Source of the DNA: Pyrenochaeta sp. MPI-SDFR-AT-0127
Taxonomy: Eukaryota; Ascomycota; Dothideomycetes; Pleosporales; Cucurbitariaceae
Direction: 5' to 3'
Length of the DNA stretch: 64,000 nt
NCBI GenBank assembly: GCA_020747015.1
Contig: JAGTJM010000024.1
Location: forward strand, 62,001-126,000
Below are positions 34,398 through 45,454 of this stretch, piece by piece. The notes beneath the pieces were generated by a model. That model searched no databases. It was not told the DNA's origin and was given only the letters and a program-made list of their open reading frames with translations. The stretch's first letter is position 1, and each line of letters opens with the position of its first letter. A program made the position numbers and the translations under genes.

Positions 34398-34987
34398 AAT
34401 CGAGACGACATCAATCCTGCTGCCACAGCTGGGGGCCTGAAAGGCATTTCATAGGATTTCGTATAGCCCCCTGGTTTCGGGTTTCAAGGGTTGATGGTCG
34501 GTGTTCTCGGAGAGTTCTGAATGTGAGATAGGCGAAAATACTATTGGATATACTTGTATGGCTAAATGAATGTTAATGTAAATTTGGGGGCTAAAACCGG
34601 CCGAAAGCACTACTGTACTGGTGGGAAATGAGAAGACATGCCAAATACTTCTAGAAAGTATTTCCCCATGGGAACGACGATCAATTCTATTTTTGGGCCG
34701 GACTTCTCTTGCGCGAGAGTACTATAGTATTGCCATTTGGATGGCCTATCGATTGTGCATCTGTCCTTTTTCTCTATCTCGAAGGGGCCGGAATACGGTC
34801 AGGTGCAGCTATAACATTGAAAATCTACGCTGGATAGCTTGCGACGCTGTTTAGCGCTAGAAAGTATGGTGCTTCTAGCATGCGTTCGTAGCTCGTAGAA
34901 CCTGCTTCCAAAGGGCTACGGGCACAAGCTTGCCGGTGAGATGATATGGCAGGAGAAATTGGTAGAGGATGAGTGTTGATACAAATC
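34398..34987. other. Intergenic, no gene seen
   Basis: About 590 bp, mildly AT-rich. No supported gene or repeat. Confidence 0.45.
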
Positions 34988-35668
34988 CTATGACGATACC
35001 TTGTCGTCTTCTGCGTGGCTTCCTACATGCTCATCCGTTGCCATCTCCTCTGCCAACCAAGCGGCTTCCTTTTGCATGTCCTCGTCGCTTCTGGGCTTAC
35101 GACTGTCATTATCAACAGCTGCGAAGGATCCTTTTGGTCTATCTTCTGCATGATCAGTTCCAGCCGCCCTCTCCTTCTCCTTCAATAGCGCATTGAGGTC
35201 TGCGTCCTTGCTCTCCATCATTTCATATATAGCATCTGTGCCTCCCTTGTCCTGAAGGTCATCCTTCTTTCGAGGGATGATATGGGCATGTACATGCGGC
35301 ACGCTCTGGCCAGCGTCTATACCATCTTGTATCGCGATGTTCAAGGACGAGGCATGGAAGACTCGTTCCACCATGCGCGAGACTCGCTGCACGGTCAGAA
35401 ACAGATCCTGCACCTCGGCGGCGGACAGATCGTTGAAACGCGGCACGACCCGACGTGGCGATACAAGCACATGGCCAGGCAGAAGCGGCTTGAGATTGAC
35501 GATGGCAAAGGACAGGCGGGTTAGATGGAAGACCTGCACATGTCAATTCGAGGCCCCGTTGGCGATGCGCACCGCTTGTGCACTGCCAGCGGAGGGCAAA
35601 GTAAAACAACGCACCTGGCTCGACACCGCAAAGGTGCCAAACTTGATGACATCCTTCGTAAGCGGCAT
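34988..35668 (-). CDS. HNT2: Fhit-type HIT hydrolase (bis(5'-adenosyl)-triphosphatase)
   Basis: Two exons, 35668..35615 and 35533..34988, joined in phase 0 over an 81-bp intron to 199 residues. It has the HIT signature H98-V-H100-A-H102-IIPR. The preceding text (LLPGHVLVSPRRVVPRFNDL, then SLNIAIQDGIDAGQSVPH) aligns closely with human FHIT, including the QDG-AGQ substrate loop. These enzymes split diadenosine tri- and tetraphosphates through a covalent His-AMP intermediate. The C-terminal 85 residues are an acidic and basic extension (KEKERAAGTDHAEDRPKG) of a kind often seen in fungal members. Confidence 0.9.
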
Positions 35669-36734
35669 TGCCTCCTGATTTCTCCCTGCCAACAGTCGTC
35701 TTTTGTCGCAGAGTTGATCAGAGACCCGCCAAGGCAGTAGTGTCAATGTCGGATCCGGGCGGCGCGTTTCCGAAACGGAAATTTCCAAGCGGCCTTCCAT
35801 GCAGGGCGCTTGCAGCTGTGGACGACGCGGTGTCGGCCCTTTGGCCCTGTCACATGTCGAGCTGCAGCGCAGGAAACGCGTGCAAGCTTTCTGCACACTC
35901 ATTCGCGTTTGCAAATGCACTCCACCATCCGTGGGGACTCATGGACATCGTGGGGGGGAGGGCAGGGGAAAGGTGTTCGCTCAGCACACATCAGCCGTCT
36001 GGCTGTTCAATAGCGCCGCCGACGCCCTCGCCCTTAGTCGCGGAGCGCCTCTACCGGTGTATAAATCACAGCCCCGTCCTTCACACCGTTGTTTATTGAT
36101 CGAGAAACTTGACCCTTAGCCTCCCTCGCGCGCGCCGCACTCTTATCAATACCTGCTGCTTTTGTGGAGCGCCTGGTGGACCCTTTTACATACTCAACAA
36201 CCCTTGTGACTGGGTTTTTGGCTTAGCTCTGTTTGCTTTCCTCGACTAAGATATCGCCGAGAGGGTCTCAAAGCGTGCTGCAGACACTGGGCTGGTGCAT
36301 TGAGTTTCGCGCCACGGACGGCTCTTCAAACAAATTGCCCCACTGCCTTTCCCTCGCCTCACATTCACGAGCACCAGTAGCTTCCCTGGTGCCCCAAGCT
36401 CATTCGTCTCTCGCAATCACAGAGAAAGTATCCACCCATCTATCACTCGCCTCAGCGTGCGCAAAGCGTAGCAGGTGTGGAGGTGACTGTTTCGACCCTT
36501 ATTCCACTCGACTATAAGACTGCCCGGACTTCCTCTCCGGACTTGCATTCCACAGCACTCCAGCGATAACAGAGCACGCAAGCCGATCACACGCCGAACA
36601 CCTAAGAATATAAGAGCAACTTTGTTTCCGTTGATCGGTAATCTTGGTTCTTTTTCCCCGTTGACTTCGGCCGATATATCAAACACCTGAGCTACCGCCC
36701 TCTCCACGGTCCAAAAGGTCCCCAATATCTTACC
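35669..36734. other. Divergent intergenic region HNT2/STEEP1-like
   Basis: About 1.07 kb. It contains a TATA-like TGTATAAATC at about 36057-36066 on the plus strand, roughly 670 bp before the downstream start, so that gene probably has a long leader. No gene seen. Confidence 0.5.
36059..36065 (+). promoter_or_regulatory. TATA-like element
   Basis: TATAAAT in a GC-rich context upstream of the STEEP1-like gene. If used, the transcript would carry a leader of about 0.6 kb, possibly with a leader intron. Confidence 0.35.
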
Positions 36735-37316
36735 TTGACCACACCACAGCCACAACATACAGCCAGCACAATGGATATCGCCACTTCCTCGCGTCCTTTC
36801 TTCTCCATGCCGTCTCCCACAGCAGAGGAAAAGATTTCTCTCCAGGCTTCGAACACAGTCTATACTTATCACTGCTTATGCCACCACTTGCTTCTCGCCA
36901 CAACAACACCACTGCCATCGCTGCCAACACGGCAAAATTCTCACGACAAGGCACACATCATGCCGCTTCCCCCGCCACCCGCCACCTCCAATCGCAAGAA
37001 CTCGCATCAGCCTACCATGGATCACTACGGCCTTCTGCTCTCTACGCGACAGGACCGCAACGCTGAGATCATCACGAGCGACTCGGGCTTTGAGAAGAGG
37101 TACTTTCAGCGCTGTGGACGCTGCAATCTGGCCGTGGGCTACCAACTCGACTGGCAGCAGTTTACTGTTGACCGGACCGGAAGGCGGGACGACTACGTGT
37201 TCCTGCTGCCGGGCGGCTTCATCAAGACGGCTGACATGATCATGGGCAAGACGGCCTCGGGCGGTGTCACCAGTGCAGGGATGACAGCCGTCAGTGTAAC
37301 AGAGGTGAAGGTATAG
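36735..37316 (+). CDS. STEEP1-like protein
   Basis: Intronless, 193 residues from the first Met; an alternative Met lies 12 codons in. Features shared with STEEP1/CXorf56 (UPF0428): a VYTYHCLCHHLLLAT start with paired Cys, a Pro-rich spacer, then DHYGLLLSTRQDRNAEIIT, FEKRYFQRCGRCNLAVGYQL with a second CxxC pair, and a hydrophobic FLLPGGFIKT near the end. The two Cys pairs suggest zinc binding. Human STEEP1 promotes exit of STING from the ER; fungi lack the cGAS-STING immune pathway, so the ancestral role is likely in splicing or ER membrane biology. The family call is from motif order. Confidence 0.65.
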   Translation: MTTPQPQHTASTMDIATSSRPFFSMPSPTAEEKISLQASNTVYTYHCLCHHLLLATTTPLPSLPTRQNSHDKAHIMPLPPPPATSNRKNSHQPTMDHYGLLLSTRQDRNAEIITSDSGFEKRYFQRCGRCNLAVGYQLDWQQFTVDRTGRRDDYVFLLPGGFIKTADMIMGKTASGGVTSAGMTAVSVTEVKV

Positions 37317-37776
37317 GCTCCCCGCCATCCGCCGGTGCATGTGCATATACTTCTTGGTCAGGGATTACGAAGATCATAGACACGGCTGGATATACAGGGG
37401 TTCGGCGTTTTTTTCTTTACGGTTTCCATTTCTAGAGGCGGACAACAGCGCGCATCTGCAGCAAGCAGCATAGCAGCACTTTTTTTGACACAAGATACCC
37501 CATTGGCGAACGCGGAAGGCTTCTCATGCTACATAGAAAGCCCACATGTTTATAGACAGCGTCCCTTATGGATCCAAAAACAAGGTTCATTTCCCTGTTT
37601 AACTTAAGCTTTGATGCCTACTCTACTGAGTACATAAAACTCCTCCCCTCCCGTTGGTCCTATGTGATGACAGCCTAAGGAACAATCTAACGCCGGTATC
37701 CGCATGCAAAACCATGACCCGTTTCGTACGTGCCGCATAACAAGAAGAAGATGTAGGAAGAAACGAAGACAAGAAT
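37317..37776. other. Convergent intergenic region
   Basis: About 460 bp of 3' flanks of two convergent genes; includes short T runs on the plus strand. No gene. Confidence 0.45.
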
Positions 37777-38366
37777 CTAGTTCTCGGCAATCGTCTTGAC
37801 GAACTCTGTGCAGAAATTAGCATCCCTGACCATGCAGCCTTGCAGATCTAGACTTACCCCTGTAGTCAACCTCGTTGTTGCTTGCGTCAATGGTGCTCTT
37901 GAACAGCTCATCGACCTCCTCTTCGCTCATCTTCTCACCCAAGTTGGTCAGAATGTACTTGATCTGACCCTTGCCGACGAATCCAGAGCGGTCCTTGTCA
38001 AACACTTGGAAGCCGCGGATGTATTCTTCAATGTCAAAGGGTTCGCGGAAGCCGCCGGGGCGGTTGAGGATCTTGGAAAAGGTCTCGAAGTCGACTGTTT
38101 TGGAGGAGTTAGCATTGTACTCGATGTTGCAGAGGTGTGGCGGCATTCATAGCCTGCGTCCTGTATTAGGGGCGGGGGAAAGAAGAGAACGTACAGTCTG
38201 CGCCAACACCACGCTCTAGATCCGTAATCTCAGCAAGTGTAGGGTTCTGTCCACATGCTCGCAGAAGATCGCCGAGGGCGCCGCGGTCAACACGGCCGTT
38301 GCCGCGTTTGTCGAAGAGCTGGAATGCTTCGCGGTAGTTTGTGGAGGCCTGGTTGCTGTTATCCAT
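37777..38366 (-). CDS. cdc4: Essential myosin light chain (EF-hand, Cdc4 type)
   Basis: Three exons: 38366..38195, 38094..37858 and 37805..37777, in phase, 145 residues. It starts MDNSNQASTNYREAFQLFDK and has calmodulin-like layout: a degenerate first loop (DKRGNGRVDRGA), FSKILNRPGGF, a better-preserved loop DKDRSGFVGKGQ, then YILTNLGEKMSEEEVDELF and a 29-bp last exon coding EFVKTIAEN. This is the essential light chain of class II/V myosins; in fission yeast Cdc4 is needed for the contractile ring. The tiny last exon is required for the last nine residues; without it the protein would read into the intron. Confidence 0.88.
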
Positions 38367-39522
38367 TGCTGTCCTGTACAGTGTCTTGTCGCGAGTGTTT
38401 TCGCGGTTTCGCAGAATTGTCAAAGGGCCTAATCAGAAGCGGGTGAAGTTGCGAGTATTTGCGTGGTACAAAGGCAAATGCAAGGGATATTGTTTGTGTA
38501 GCCCAGTCGTCGCCTGCTTCACTTTGGTTGAGGCGGTAACAAACGGCGGGCGGGTTGGGCCCGACCAACGATTGCGGCGGGTGGGGCCATGTGACTGCCA
38601 AAGAAGGGTCTACATACCATTGTGTGTTTGTGTGTGAGGGATTCGCAACGAAGTGATGTTCTGATTGTCCAAAAAGTCGTGTATGTGTTGCGGGGATCAG
38701 ATCTGTTGTTCTGAAGGGGCTGTTTCTGGAGTTTTGAGCGTGGGCCGCGCTGTGCGTCGAGCGCAAATATTGCCCGCCAAGACTCGTCGGGCGTTGTTAT
38801 GGAGACGAGCAGAAGCACCACGATTAGCGCTGAGACACGTCGACTGTCCGCTTCGTTAGCTCACAGAGAGGTACAAATGAATGACTCCAGAGTAATCCAA
38901 CAAGGACTGAACAAATTGATTGAATTGCGATGGTGTTCCTCGTCTCGCCTTCCTCTTTGCATCTCACCGCTTCCATGCACACTAGCGAATCATGCGTTTG
39001 ACTAGAGTCGCGTTGAACAACCTCTGCCATAGGCTTAGGCATTGATGGGCTTCTCTCCAAATGAACGTGCTGTTCTGCTCTTCTTCGCCTATTCGTTACG
39101 ATAATTTCCAGATATGATTTGCATGATTCCTCTGTTCGAACACGTTTTCAGTTGTTATAGTGTGGCATGTCAATTCAGCGCAGCCGAAGAAACCCTGTGG
39201 TAACTAGAAGACGTGCTTAGTACTGTGAACTCGTTCAGAGAGCTTAACATCACACAAGACGCGTCATACCACCAGCTGAATGCCTTTTGACCTTCCACGG
39301 CTAAACGGTTCATTGGATCCCAAGCCTCACCACTCTATGGTGGAAGAACGCAATGACCGAAGGATCCATGCAACTCGGGTAACCGAACTGGTGCGTCATA
39401 ACATAGCTGCAGCTTGCACCTGCAGAATAAGATAGGGGCCTCAAAATGATGGCGGGGCAGAGTACTTGAGGTACACGAGAGTCTTCAGGAGATGCCTCTT
39501 CTTCTCACTTTGTAGCGTCACA
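38367..39522. other. Intergenic, boundary of housekeeping block and accessory region
   Basis: About 1.15 kb without a supported gene. To its left genes are dense and intact; to its right relics and AT-biased DNA dominate. Confidence 0.5.
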
Positions 39523-41330
39523 ATGCCTAGCACGAGCGTGCTCTTTTTCACCACAATTCTGGTAGGAGTGTTGTACCAACTACTACGAATCGGTCGAAGA
39601 CCATCTGGTTATCCGCCAGGTCCTCCTACCATACCGGTGCTTGGGAACTTACACCAAGTGTGTCGTATCGTGCTACACCAAAGTTCTATCTAACAGGTAG
39701 TAGATGGCATTGGCTGCCACCGAGCCACATTTGCAATTCCAAAAATGGGCACAGGAATATGGCCCGATCTATTCACTCATTCTTGGTACTAAGGTGATGA
39801 TCGTTTTGTCTAAAGACGACGCAGTCAAGGCGTTACTGGACAAGAGAAGTGCAATCTATAGCTCTCGTCCGGATCTCTATATCGGAGGGCATTTGTCGAG
39901 TGGCGGGCTTAGAATGGTGATGGAGGCAAGCCAAGTACCTTTAGCAACCGGAGCAGAAGACTAACTTATTGAATGCAGCCTTACGGCCCAGTATGGCGCT
40001 TGGTCAGTTAGATGATACAAGCCACTAATGCATATGCTTCGAGTTAACACATCCACAGCAGCGAAAGGTCGCTCATAACGCACTGAACATAAAGAAATCT
40101 GGTGTGTACACACCGTACCAAGAAGTTGAGAACAGGCAGCTGCTTTTCGACATCATGCAAGACTCCACAGATCTTTTTGGACATTTCCGCCGTTTTGCAT
40201 CCTCTTTAACGACTAACATCGTTTTTGGGTACGGCGTACCTTAGCCACTAGTAATTTTGTGCTCTAACAGCTGTAGCTTCAGATGGAAAACTTTCGATGA
40301 CCCTCGGCTTAGGGAATTCTTCGACATTGTGGACGACATTTCGGCGATTAACTCAACCGGTGGTGCCGCATTCGCTGACTTCTTTCCAATACTACGTAAG
40401 CTACCCGCTGCACTTTATCCAATCAAGCAGAAGGCAAGACAGCACCATGAGCATGAGAAGAAGGTTTACAGGAGCTACTATCTCCGGGCTAAAGAAGCCA
40501 TTGTGAACAAGCTTCTCACCGCTAAGCCATGCACCTGCGATGATATTGTCGAAATGCAACAACAGGAAGGCTTCAGCGACGACTTCGCTACGTACATCGC
40601 CTCCACGTTTTTCGAAGCAGGCAGTGAAACAACATCTTCAGAGTTATATGGCTTCGCACAAGCCATGCTCTTATATCCTGAAGCACAACGAAAAGGCCAA
40701 GAAGAAGTCGACCGTATATGCGGCGGAGAGCGTTGGCCGACGCTCGAAGATCTACCTAATTTTTAATACGTGCGAGCATGCATCAAAGAAACACTGCGCT
40801 GGATGCCTGCCACCATCCTTGGTGCAGTACCTCATGCAGTTACCGAAGACGACAAGTACATGGGCTACCACATCCCAGCCGATTCTATGGTCTTGCTAAA
40901 TGTATGGGCCATACATCGCGACCGTGAACGCTATTATTCTCCAGAACAGTTCTTACCAGAGCGCTAACTCGGCGACGACACGACGTCTGCAGAAAGTCAC
41001 GCCATCAATGACGTCTCAAAACGCGATCACTTTTCCTTCGGCGCTGGACGACGTGTGTGTCCCGGTGTTCATATTGCGGATCATAGTCTGTACCTTGCCA
41101 TGGCGAGATTGCTGTGGGCTTTTGACATGAAACCTCAGATTGGATTAGATGGCAAAGAGATCTTACCTGTTCAAGATGACTTTGTACAGGGCATGACTGT
41201 GCATCCTAAGGAGTTCCAGGCGAGGATAACACCAAGGTTTGACACCAGGGCAGCATTTGTGAAGAGAATGTGGGAAGAGGCGGAGAAGGACTTAAACGCG
41301 GAAGGACAATTTGTGCAAAGCCCGATCTGA
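39523..41330 (+). pseudogene. Cytochrome P450 monooxygenase pseudogene
   Basis: The five-exon model 39523..39657, 39704..39925, 39979..40002, 40059..40228 and 40277..41330 spans about 534 codons, normal P450 length. N-terminal membrane anchor (VLFFTTILVGVLYQLL) and Pro hinge (YPPGPPTIPVLG) are followed by SSGGLRMVM-EPYGPVWRL, the I-helix FEAGSETTS, ExxR in KETLRW, and the heme loop FSFGAGRRVCPG with its Cys intact. Two TAA codons break the last exon: at 40764-40766, where relatives have Gln (PNLQY-type), and at 40965-40967 after FLPER, where relatives usually have Tyr or Gln. Intron 2 uses a GC donor (GAG|GCAAGC). With both stops between I-helix and heme loop, no functional enzyme can be made unless read through. 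It probably once belonged to secondary metabolism; no partner genes are in the window. Confidence 0.82.
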
Positions 41331-41708
41331 GAACATCGTCAGTCTGTTCACTGTCTTTCATTGCGTAATCATCTGACTCTTTTAGTGGTTTACCAAAAGG
41401 CATATCTGCTTTCCCTTGTAGCGATGCATCATTGTACAGAGTTTGACTGTCCGGACATTGAACGACTTTATTGTGCTTTGTTCAATTACTTTGTTAATAC
41501 AGAAAGCTAACTATTTTAAACCCTTTGTCTGAGCGTACGCCATATGTTCATTCTCTTTATCTTGCAGAGACCTTTGTCCGGTCAGGATAGTTGAACATAG
41601 CATATATGATCTTTGTTGTCGCCTCGAGTCTGTTGATGCTTATCATTCCTTCCAACTCTCTCATTTTTTGATTACCGGATAGTAATCCAAAAGACTAGCA
41701 TTATAGAC
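41331..41708. other. Intergenic region
   Basis: About 380 bp, AT-leaning, between the P450 relic and the protease gene. Likely promoter of the latter; nothing else seen. Confidence 0.45.
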
Positions 41709-44700
41709 ATGTCTGTCACCACGAACGCTGAAGATGATGGTTCTCAAGACCCACAAAACCTTCCCACGGCCATAAATCCCTTGACTAACGATGCTATCAT
41801 CAATAAATGGCTTCGTTCGCTCTATCTCGAACACGACTATGCTGGATCTTCGCTCTCAATATCTATTGATGATTTCATGAATATCATCGCAACCTCTGAT
41901 ACGGACTCCTCTAATAGCTGGCTCTTAGATGATCAGCTCGCTTTACCAGTCGTCTTGTTGACGCAGCTCCAAAAGAAACGATCGGATATATTGGTCATTC
42001 CAACGACCGCAGCTTCGTATCTTGGTAGCGTAGGTTTAGGCCAAGCCACTCGAAAGGACTTCCTCCAGATGTGCCCTCATGTTGCGTCGGTAATGAATTT
42101 GGATTCTACTAGATGGATTGTCATTCCTTGTAATGACGGCATGACTCAACATGCGGAACAAGAGCTACTCGATCGGGCGAACGAAGAGGCAGCCGAGCAT
42201 GAAGATGTAGAAGACCCACGAATGGACGACCATTTCACATCGGAGAAAGCTGCTGCTGCTGCTGCTGAAGCGGCGCAAGAAAATCCCAGTGACACCCAGA
42301 AAGACAGTGTTGCAAAGCAAACTAGCAAGCCCCGTGTTGTCGGACTCACCCACCGGGGTATTGGCACGCATTGGGGGCTTATGATTATCGACAAGCAGAG
42401 GGAAGAAGCCAGATGGTTCGATGGGCACCTCACACTTAAGAGAGAGCATAAGAAGACATACATCAAGGCCATGTTCAAGTCTGGGCAAACAGCAGGAAAG
42501 ATTCTATGCGGGTATGATCAAGTAATGGAACGAGAGCCTGGCAAAATGAAGACTAGTACGCTCAAGCATGTCCCCCATGATCAATATAACAACACATACC
42601 AAGGGGACGCAGGTTCTGCTTGCGGACCTTGGGTTTTCGCCATGCTCCGGTACATTCTCGATCGTCCCGAGTTCCTCACAAACGACCGTGGGCTTAAAGG
42701 TGCATTCAGTCGAAGTTCTAGAGCTCGAAACAACAGGGATATGGCCTTCCACTCCTCGGATACCCGAGTGGAGATGCAGGACATTATTCGGCAGGAAGCT
42801 GATAGAAAATTACCTGGGGATAACCTGCCATATAATCTGACAGCGCCAATCCTGAAGATTCTAGGAACACCTAGCATCCAACATCTGTTGACAGGACTCA
42901 ATAGATTCCGCGGAAAACCACATATTCCCTCTCGCAGAAGAGATGAGACACAGCTCAGTTATGGCGGAGACGAAGATGACAGTGGCGATGGTAATGACGG
43001 CGGTGTAGACCCGCCCACTATCCCAATCGAACTTACCCTCGACGAGATGGCTGAACTGATGCAGAAAGCTGAAGACAACCCGGAACTTCTCGCTCAGTTG
43101 TCAGAAGAGCAACAAAAGTTTATAGCAGAACAACGATCACTCTTGCCGGCGAAAAGACTTACGCCGAAGAAAAAGACCCCAGCCCCAAAAGCCAAGGCCA
43201 AGGCCAAAGCCAAAGCATTTGATGTTGTTGGGTCACTTCAAAATCATGTTGTCAACTTCGTACAACTGCCCACAAATCAGCTCGAGGACTTTGTCGCCTT
43301 GAACCTAATTGGAGACTCGCTAAAGCCTGACATGTCCGAATGGGAGCAGCGAGCAATTTTGACCCATGTGCTTGGAGACTTTGATCAGTTGTCCGATGCT
43401 GACAGCACTACTTGGAAGGCTCAAGATCCTCGTTTCGGAAGTCTGCAGACGGCTTCTCACGACCAAGTCATTGAAGAACTAAAGAACTCCGTTTCTGCCA
43501 TACCTAGAATTGAACTTTGTGGCTTTGTCACGAGTTATCCTCAGAGTTATATCGACCATCTTGCTTCTCAGCAACAGGGCAGCGGGAAGGGTCATCTTGG
43601 TGCAGACGGAAAAATCACCAATGAGAAGCCCGTGGAAGAAGAAGAGGCACTCTCTCGTAAAGGCTGGCCAGAAGGGGTAGATGAACTGCCAAATTTCGCG
43701 CGGATATCCTCTGAAGATCTCGCAAAATGGGAAGCATCCAACCCTGAATTGTTTCAAGAGAAGAAGGAAGGGCACAATGATGTGACGAGCCGTGCATTGT
43801 TGCACAGAAATTTTAAGGGTAGTTTTCAGAGTGCAAGCCCTGAGGATCTCCTTGAAGTCTGGATTCGGGATGAAACTGTCTTTGATGACTTGGACGACGG
43901 CCAGCTTACAGCGGAGCAGATTTTGCACTCTATGATGAAGGTTCATGAACCCCATGGGCTTAAGTGGTTGTTAGCCGACTTGGCCACGAAAAAGAACAAA
44001 GGCAAGCCAACAAAGCGCCCAAAGCCTGCTGTGTCAACCAACGCAAACAAGAGACCTCATGGTGGCACCCAGTCAGACAACGCGGCCAAGAAAGTCAAGG
44101 TTGATTACGCCACTATTAGCACTACAGAGCTCATGAAGGAGGTCAATGCCGACATAAAGAAGCACGAGTCTATCCAAAAGGGAAAAACGCCTAATGAGTA
44201 CACGTATAGGGCCATTCTGTTTGTGGCTAAAGGCGGGACCTTTCAGATTGAGGAGGATGCTCGTTGCAACACGATCTGGATCCGCGACAGCAACGTCTTC
44301 ACAGAGGGCGTGGACTTTGAAGTGACCAGAGAAAACAAAGTCAAGCTGCTCAATGGCATCTTCCACGGGCAAATCAGAACACGGATGCAGACTCGATACG
44401 AGCAAGTGCCACAAGAGGTCTTGGACAGTTCGAGTTTGGATTCTAGTGAAGACGAAGAAGATGCAAAGTCGAAAACACCGGCCCCAGGACCTCGCCCTGG
44501 ACCAAGCAATCTTCCAGGAATGCTAGACGATAATAAGGATACTGGTGGTCAGACCAAGGTTCCGCCAAAGCGGAAGGGCAAGTCTCCCACACCAAATCCG
44601 GCGACACGGAAGCGCAGTAACAGGGAAAAGCCAAGCCAGTCCAAAGAAAGCAAGAAGGACAATCCAAGCAAAGCCAATAAAGGTGTCGTTGGGAAAGCGT

Positions 44701-44870
44701 CCCTGGTTGTTGTCCTTCCAGTTGCACTTCCACAGGCTTCGACTGACAATAACGCCAAACGGAAGCGTGGCGAAGTTGACGCCACAGATGAAGCTCAGAA
44801 AGTCACAAGCGAACCTGCAGCAAAGAAGCCCAAGCGTACGGCGCCCAAATCCCGAGGTGTGTCTAACTAG
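41709..44870 (+). CDS. Large protein with Ulp1-like (C48) cysteine protease domain
   Basis: Intronless, 1053 residues. The first 340 residues form a Ulp1-type papain-fold domain: WLLDDQLALPVVLLTQLQKK, ILVIPTTAASYL, WIVIPCNDG, then a charged insert (residues 155-200, with an eight-Ala run). After it come catalytic His in GTHWGLMIIDK (near 221), Asp in ARWFDGHL (near 236) and Cys in GDAGSACGPWVFAML (near 304). Members cut SUMO or related modifiers from proteins. The remaining 700 residues are fungal-specific: a Lys/Ala repeat (KAKAKAKAKA) near 500, two helical modules with similar YLEXLP/PEDLLEVW-like text, and a Lys/Pro/Arg-rich tail with nuclear-signal-like KKPKRTAPKSR. It sits alone among relics. 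Ulp1-like domains also occur in mobile elements, but I see no transposase nearby. A longer 3' end by splicing after 44860 is not excluded. Confidence 0.7.
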   Translation: MSVTTNAEDDGSQDPQNLPTAINPLTNDAIINKWLRSLYLEHDYAGSSLSISIDDFMNIIATSDTDSSNSWLLDDQLALPVVLLTQLQKKRSDILVIPTTAASYLGSVGLGQATRKDFLQMCPHVASVMNLDSTRWIVIPCNDGMTQHAEQELLDRANEEAAEHEDVEDPRMDDHFTSEKAAAAAAEAAQENPSDTQKDSVAKQTSKPRVVGLTHRGIGTHWGLMIIDKQREEARWFDGHLTLKREHKKTYIKAMFKSGQTAGKILCGYDQVMEREPGKMKTSTLKHVPHDQYNNTYQGDAGSACGPWVFAMLRYILDRPEFLTNDRGLKGAFSRSSRARNNRDMAFHSSDTRVEMQDIIRQEADRKLPGDNLPYNLTAPILKILGTPSIQHLLTGLNRFRGKPHIPSRRRDETQLSYGGDEDDSGDGNDGGVDPPTIPIELTLDEMAELMQKAEDNPELLAQLSEEQQKFIAEQRSLLPAKRLTPKKKTPAPKAKAKAKAKAFDVVGSLQNHVVNFVQLPTNQLEDFVALNLIGDSLKPDMSEWEQRAILTHVLGDFDQLSDADSTTWKAQDPRFGSLQTASHDQVIEELKNSVSAIPRIELCGFVTSYPQSYIDHLASQQQGSGKGHLGADGKITNEKPVEEEEALSRKGWPEGVDELPNFARISSEDLAKWEASNPELFQEKKEGHNDVTSRALLHRNFKGSFQSASPEDLLEVWIRDETVFDDLDDGQLTAEQILHSMMKVHEPHGLKWLLADLATKKNKGKPTKRPKPAVSTNANKRPHGGTQSDNAAKKVKVDYATISTTELMKEVNADIKKHESIQKGKTPNEYTYRAILFVAKGGTFQIEEDARCNTIWIRDSNVFTEGVDFEVTRENKVKLLNGIFHGQIRTRMQTRYEQVPQEVLDSSSLDSSEDEEDAKSKTPAPGPRPGPSNLPGMLDDNKDTGGQTKVPPKRKGKSPTPNPATRKRSNREKPSQSKESKKDNPSKANKGVVGKASLVVVLPVALPQASTDNNAKRKRGEVDATDEAQKVTSEPAAKKPKRTAPKSRGVSN

Positions 44871-45454
44871 AAGCTCAAGCTTTGGTACGAAAAACTGCCA
44901 CTGTGTGTGTTTGAAGTGGCTCGTGCGACTTCAAGCAAGAATTAGGGGATCATCGACTTCCGAGAACATGGCTCGAGGACATCTTCTCAAAAGCCCTCCA
45001 ATTCTTACTGGCAAAGACACGCTTTCGGATGAGGATCTCAAGAAATTGCGCGGCTGTCGCTTTCTTTGAGCTCAGTCTAGGTGCCCAAAGAATCAAGAGG
45101 GCATGAAGAGATTGTTGAGCGATTTGCTACTGAAGAGTAATTTTACACGGCAAAGTGGTGAAAGGGAGTGGACAAAGTCGACACTTAATTTCCTGGAATA
45201 TAGCAATGACGAATCCAGGTGGCCGAATTATAAGAAGAATACCAAGAAGTAATTTGTGGGTTGGTGTTGTTTGTAAGCTCGAGGCAGAAAGGTGGGTGAC
45301 GTTTGGTATGATTACTAAGTTCAGTTCAGTCCCCCATCGCAAACGAGAAACTTAATTTACTGATTTGGTAAGAATAAGTTGTGTATCTTGGTAATGTTTA
45401 AGTTCTCAAATCCCCCTGTTTGGAAATGGCCACATTATTGACGCATCATGATAC
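44871..45454. other. Convergent intergenic region
   Basis: About 580 bp. Two frames just after the protease stop look weakly coding (for example MARGHLLKSPPILTG near 44970), possibly remnants of a longer protease C-terminus, but no splice-consistent join was found. Confidence 0.4.

Noticed and set aside
44850..45080. Spliced extension of the Ulp1-like gene after GTGTGT
   Set aside because: Candidate acceptors give a 14-base intron or the wrong phase; left as a remnant.
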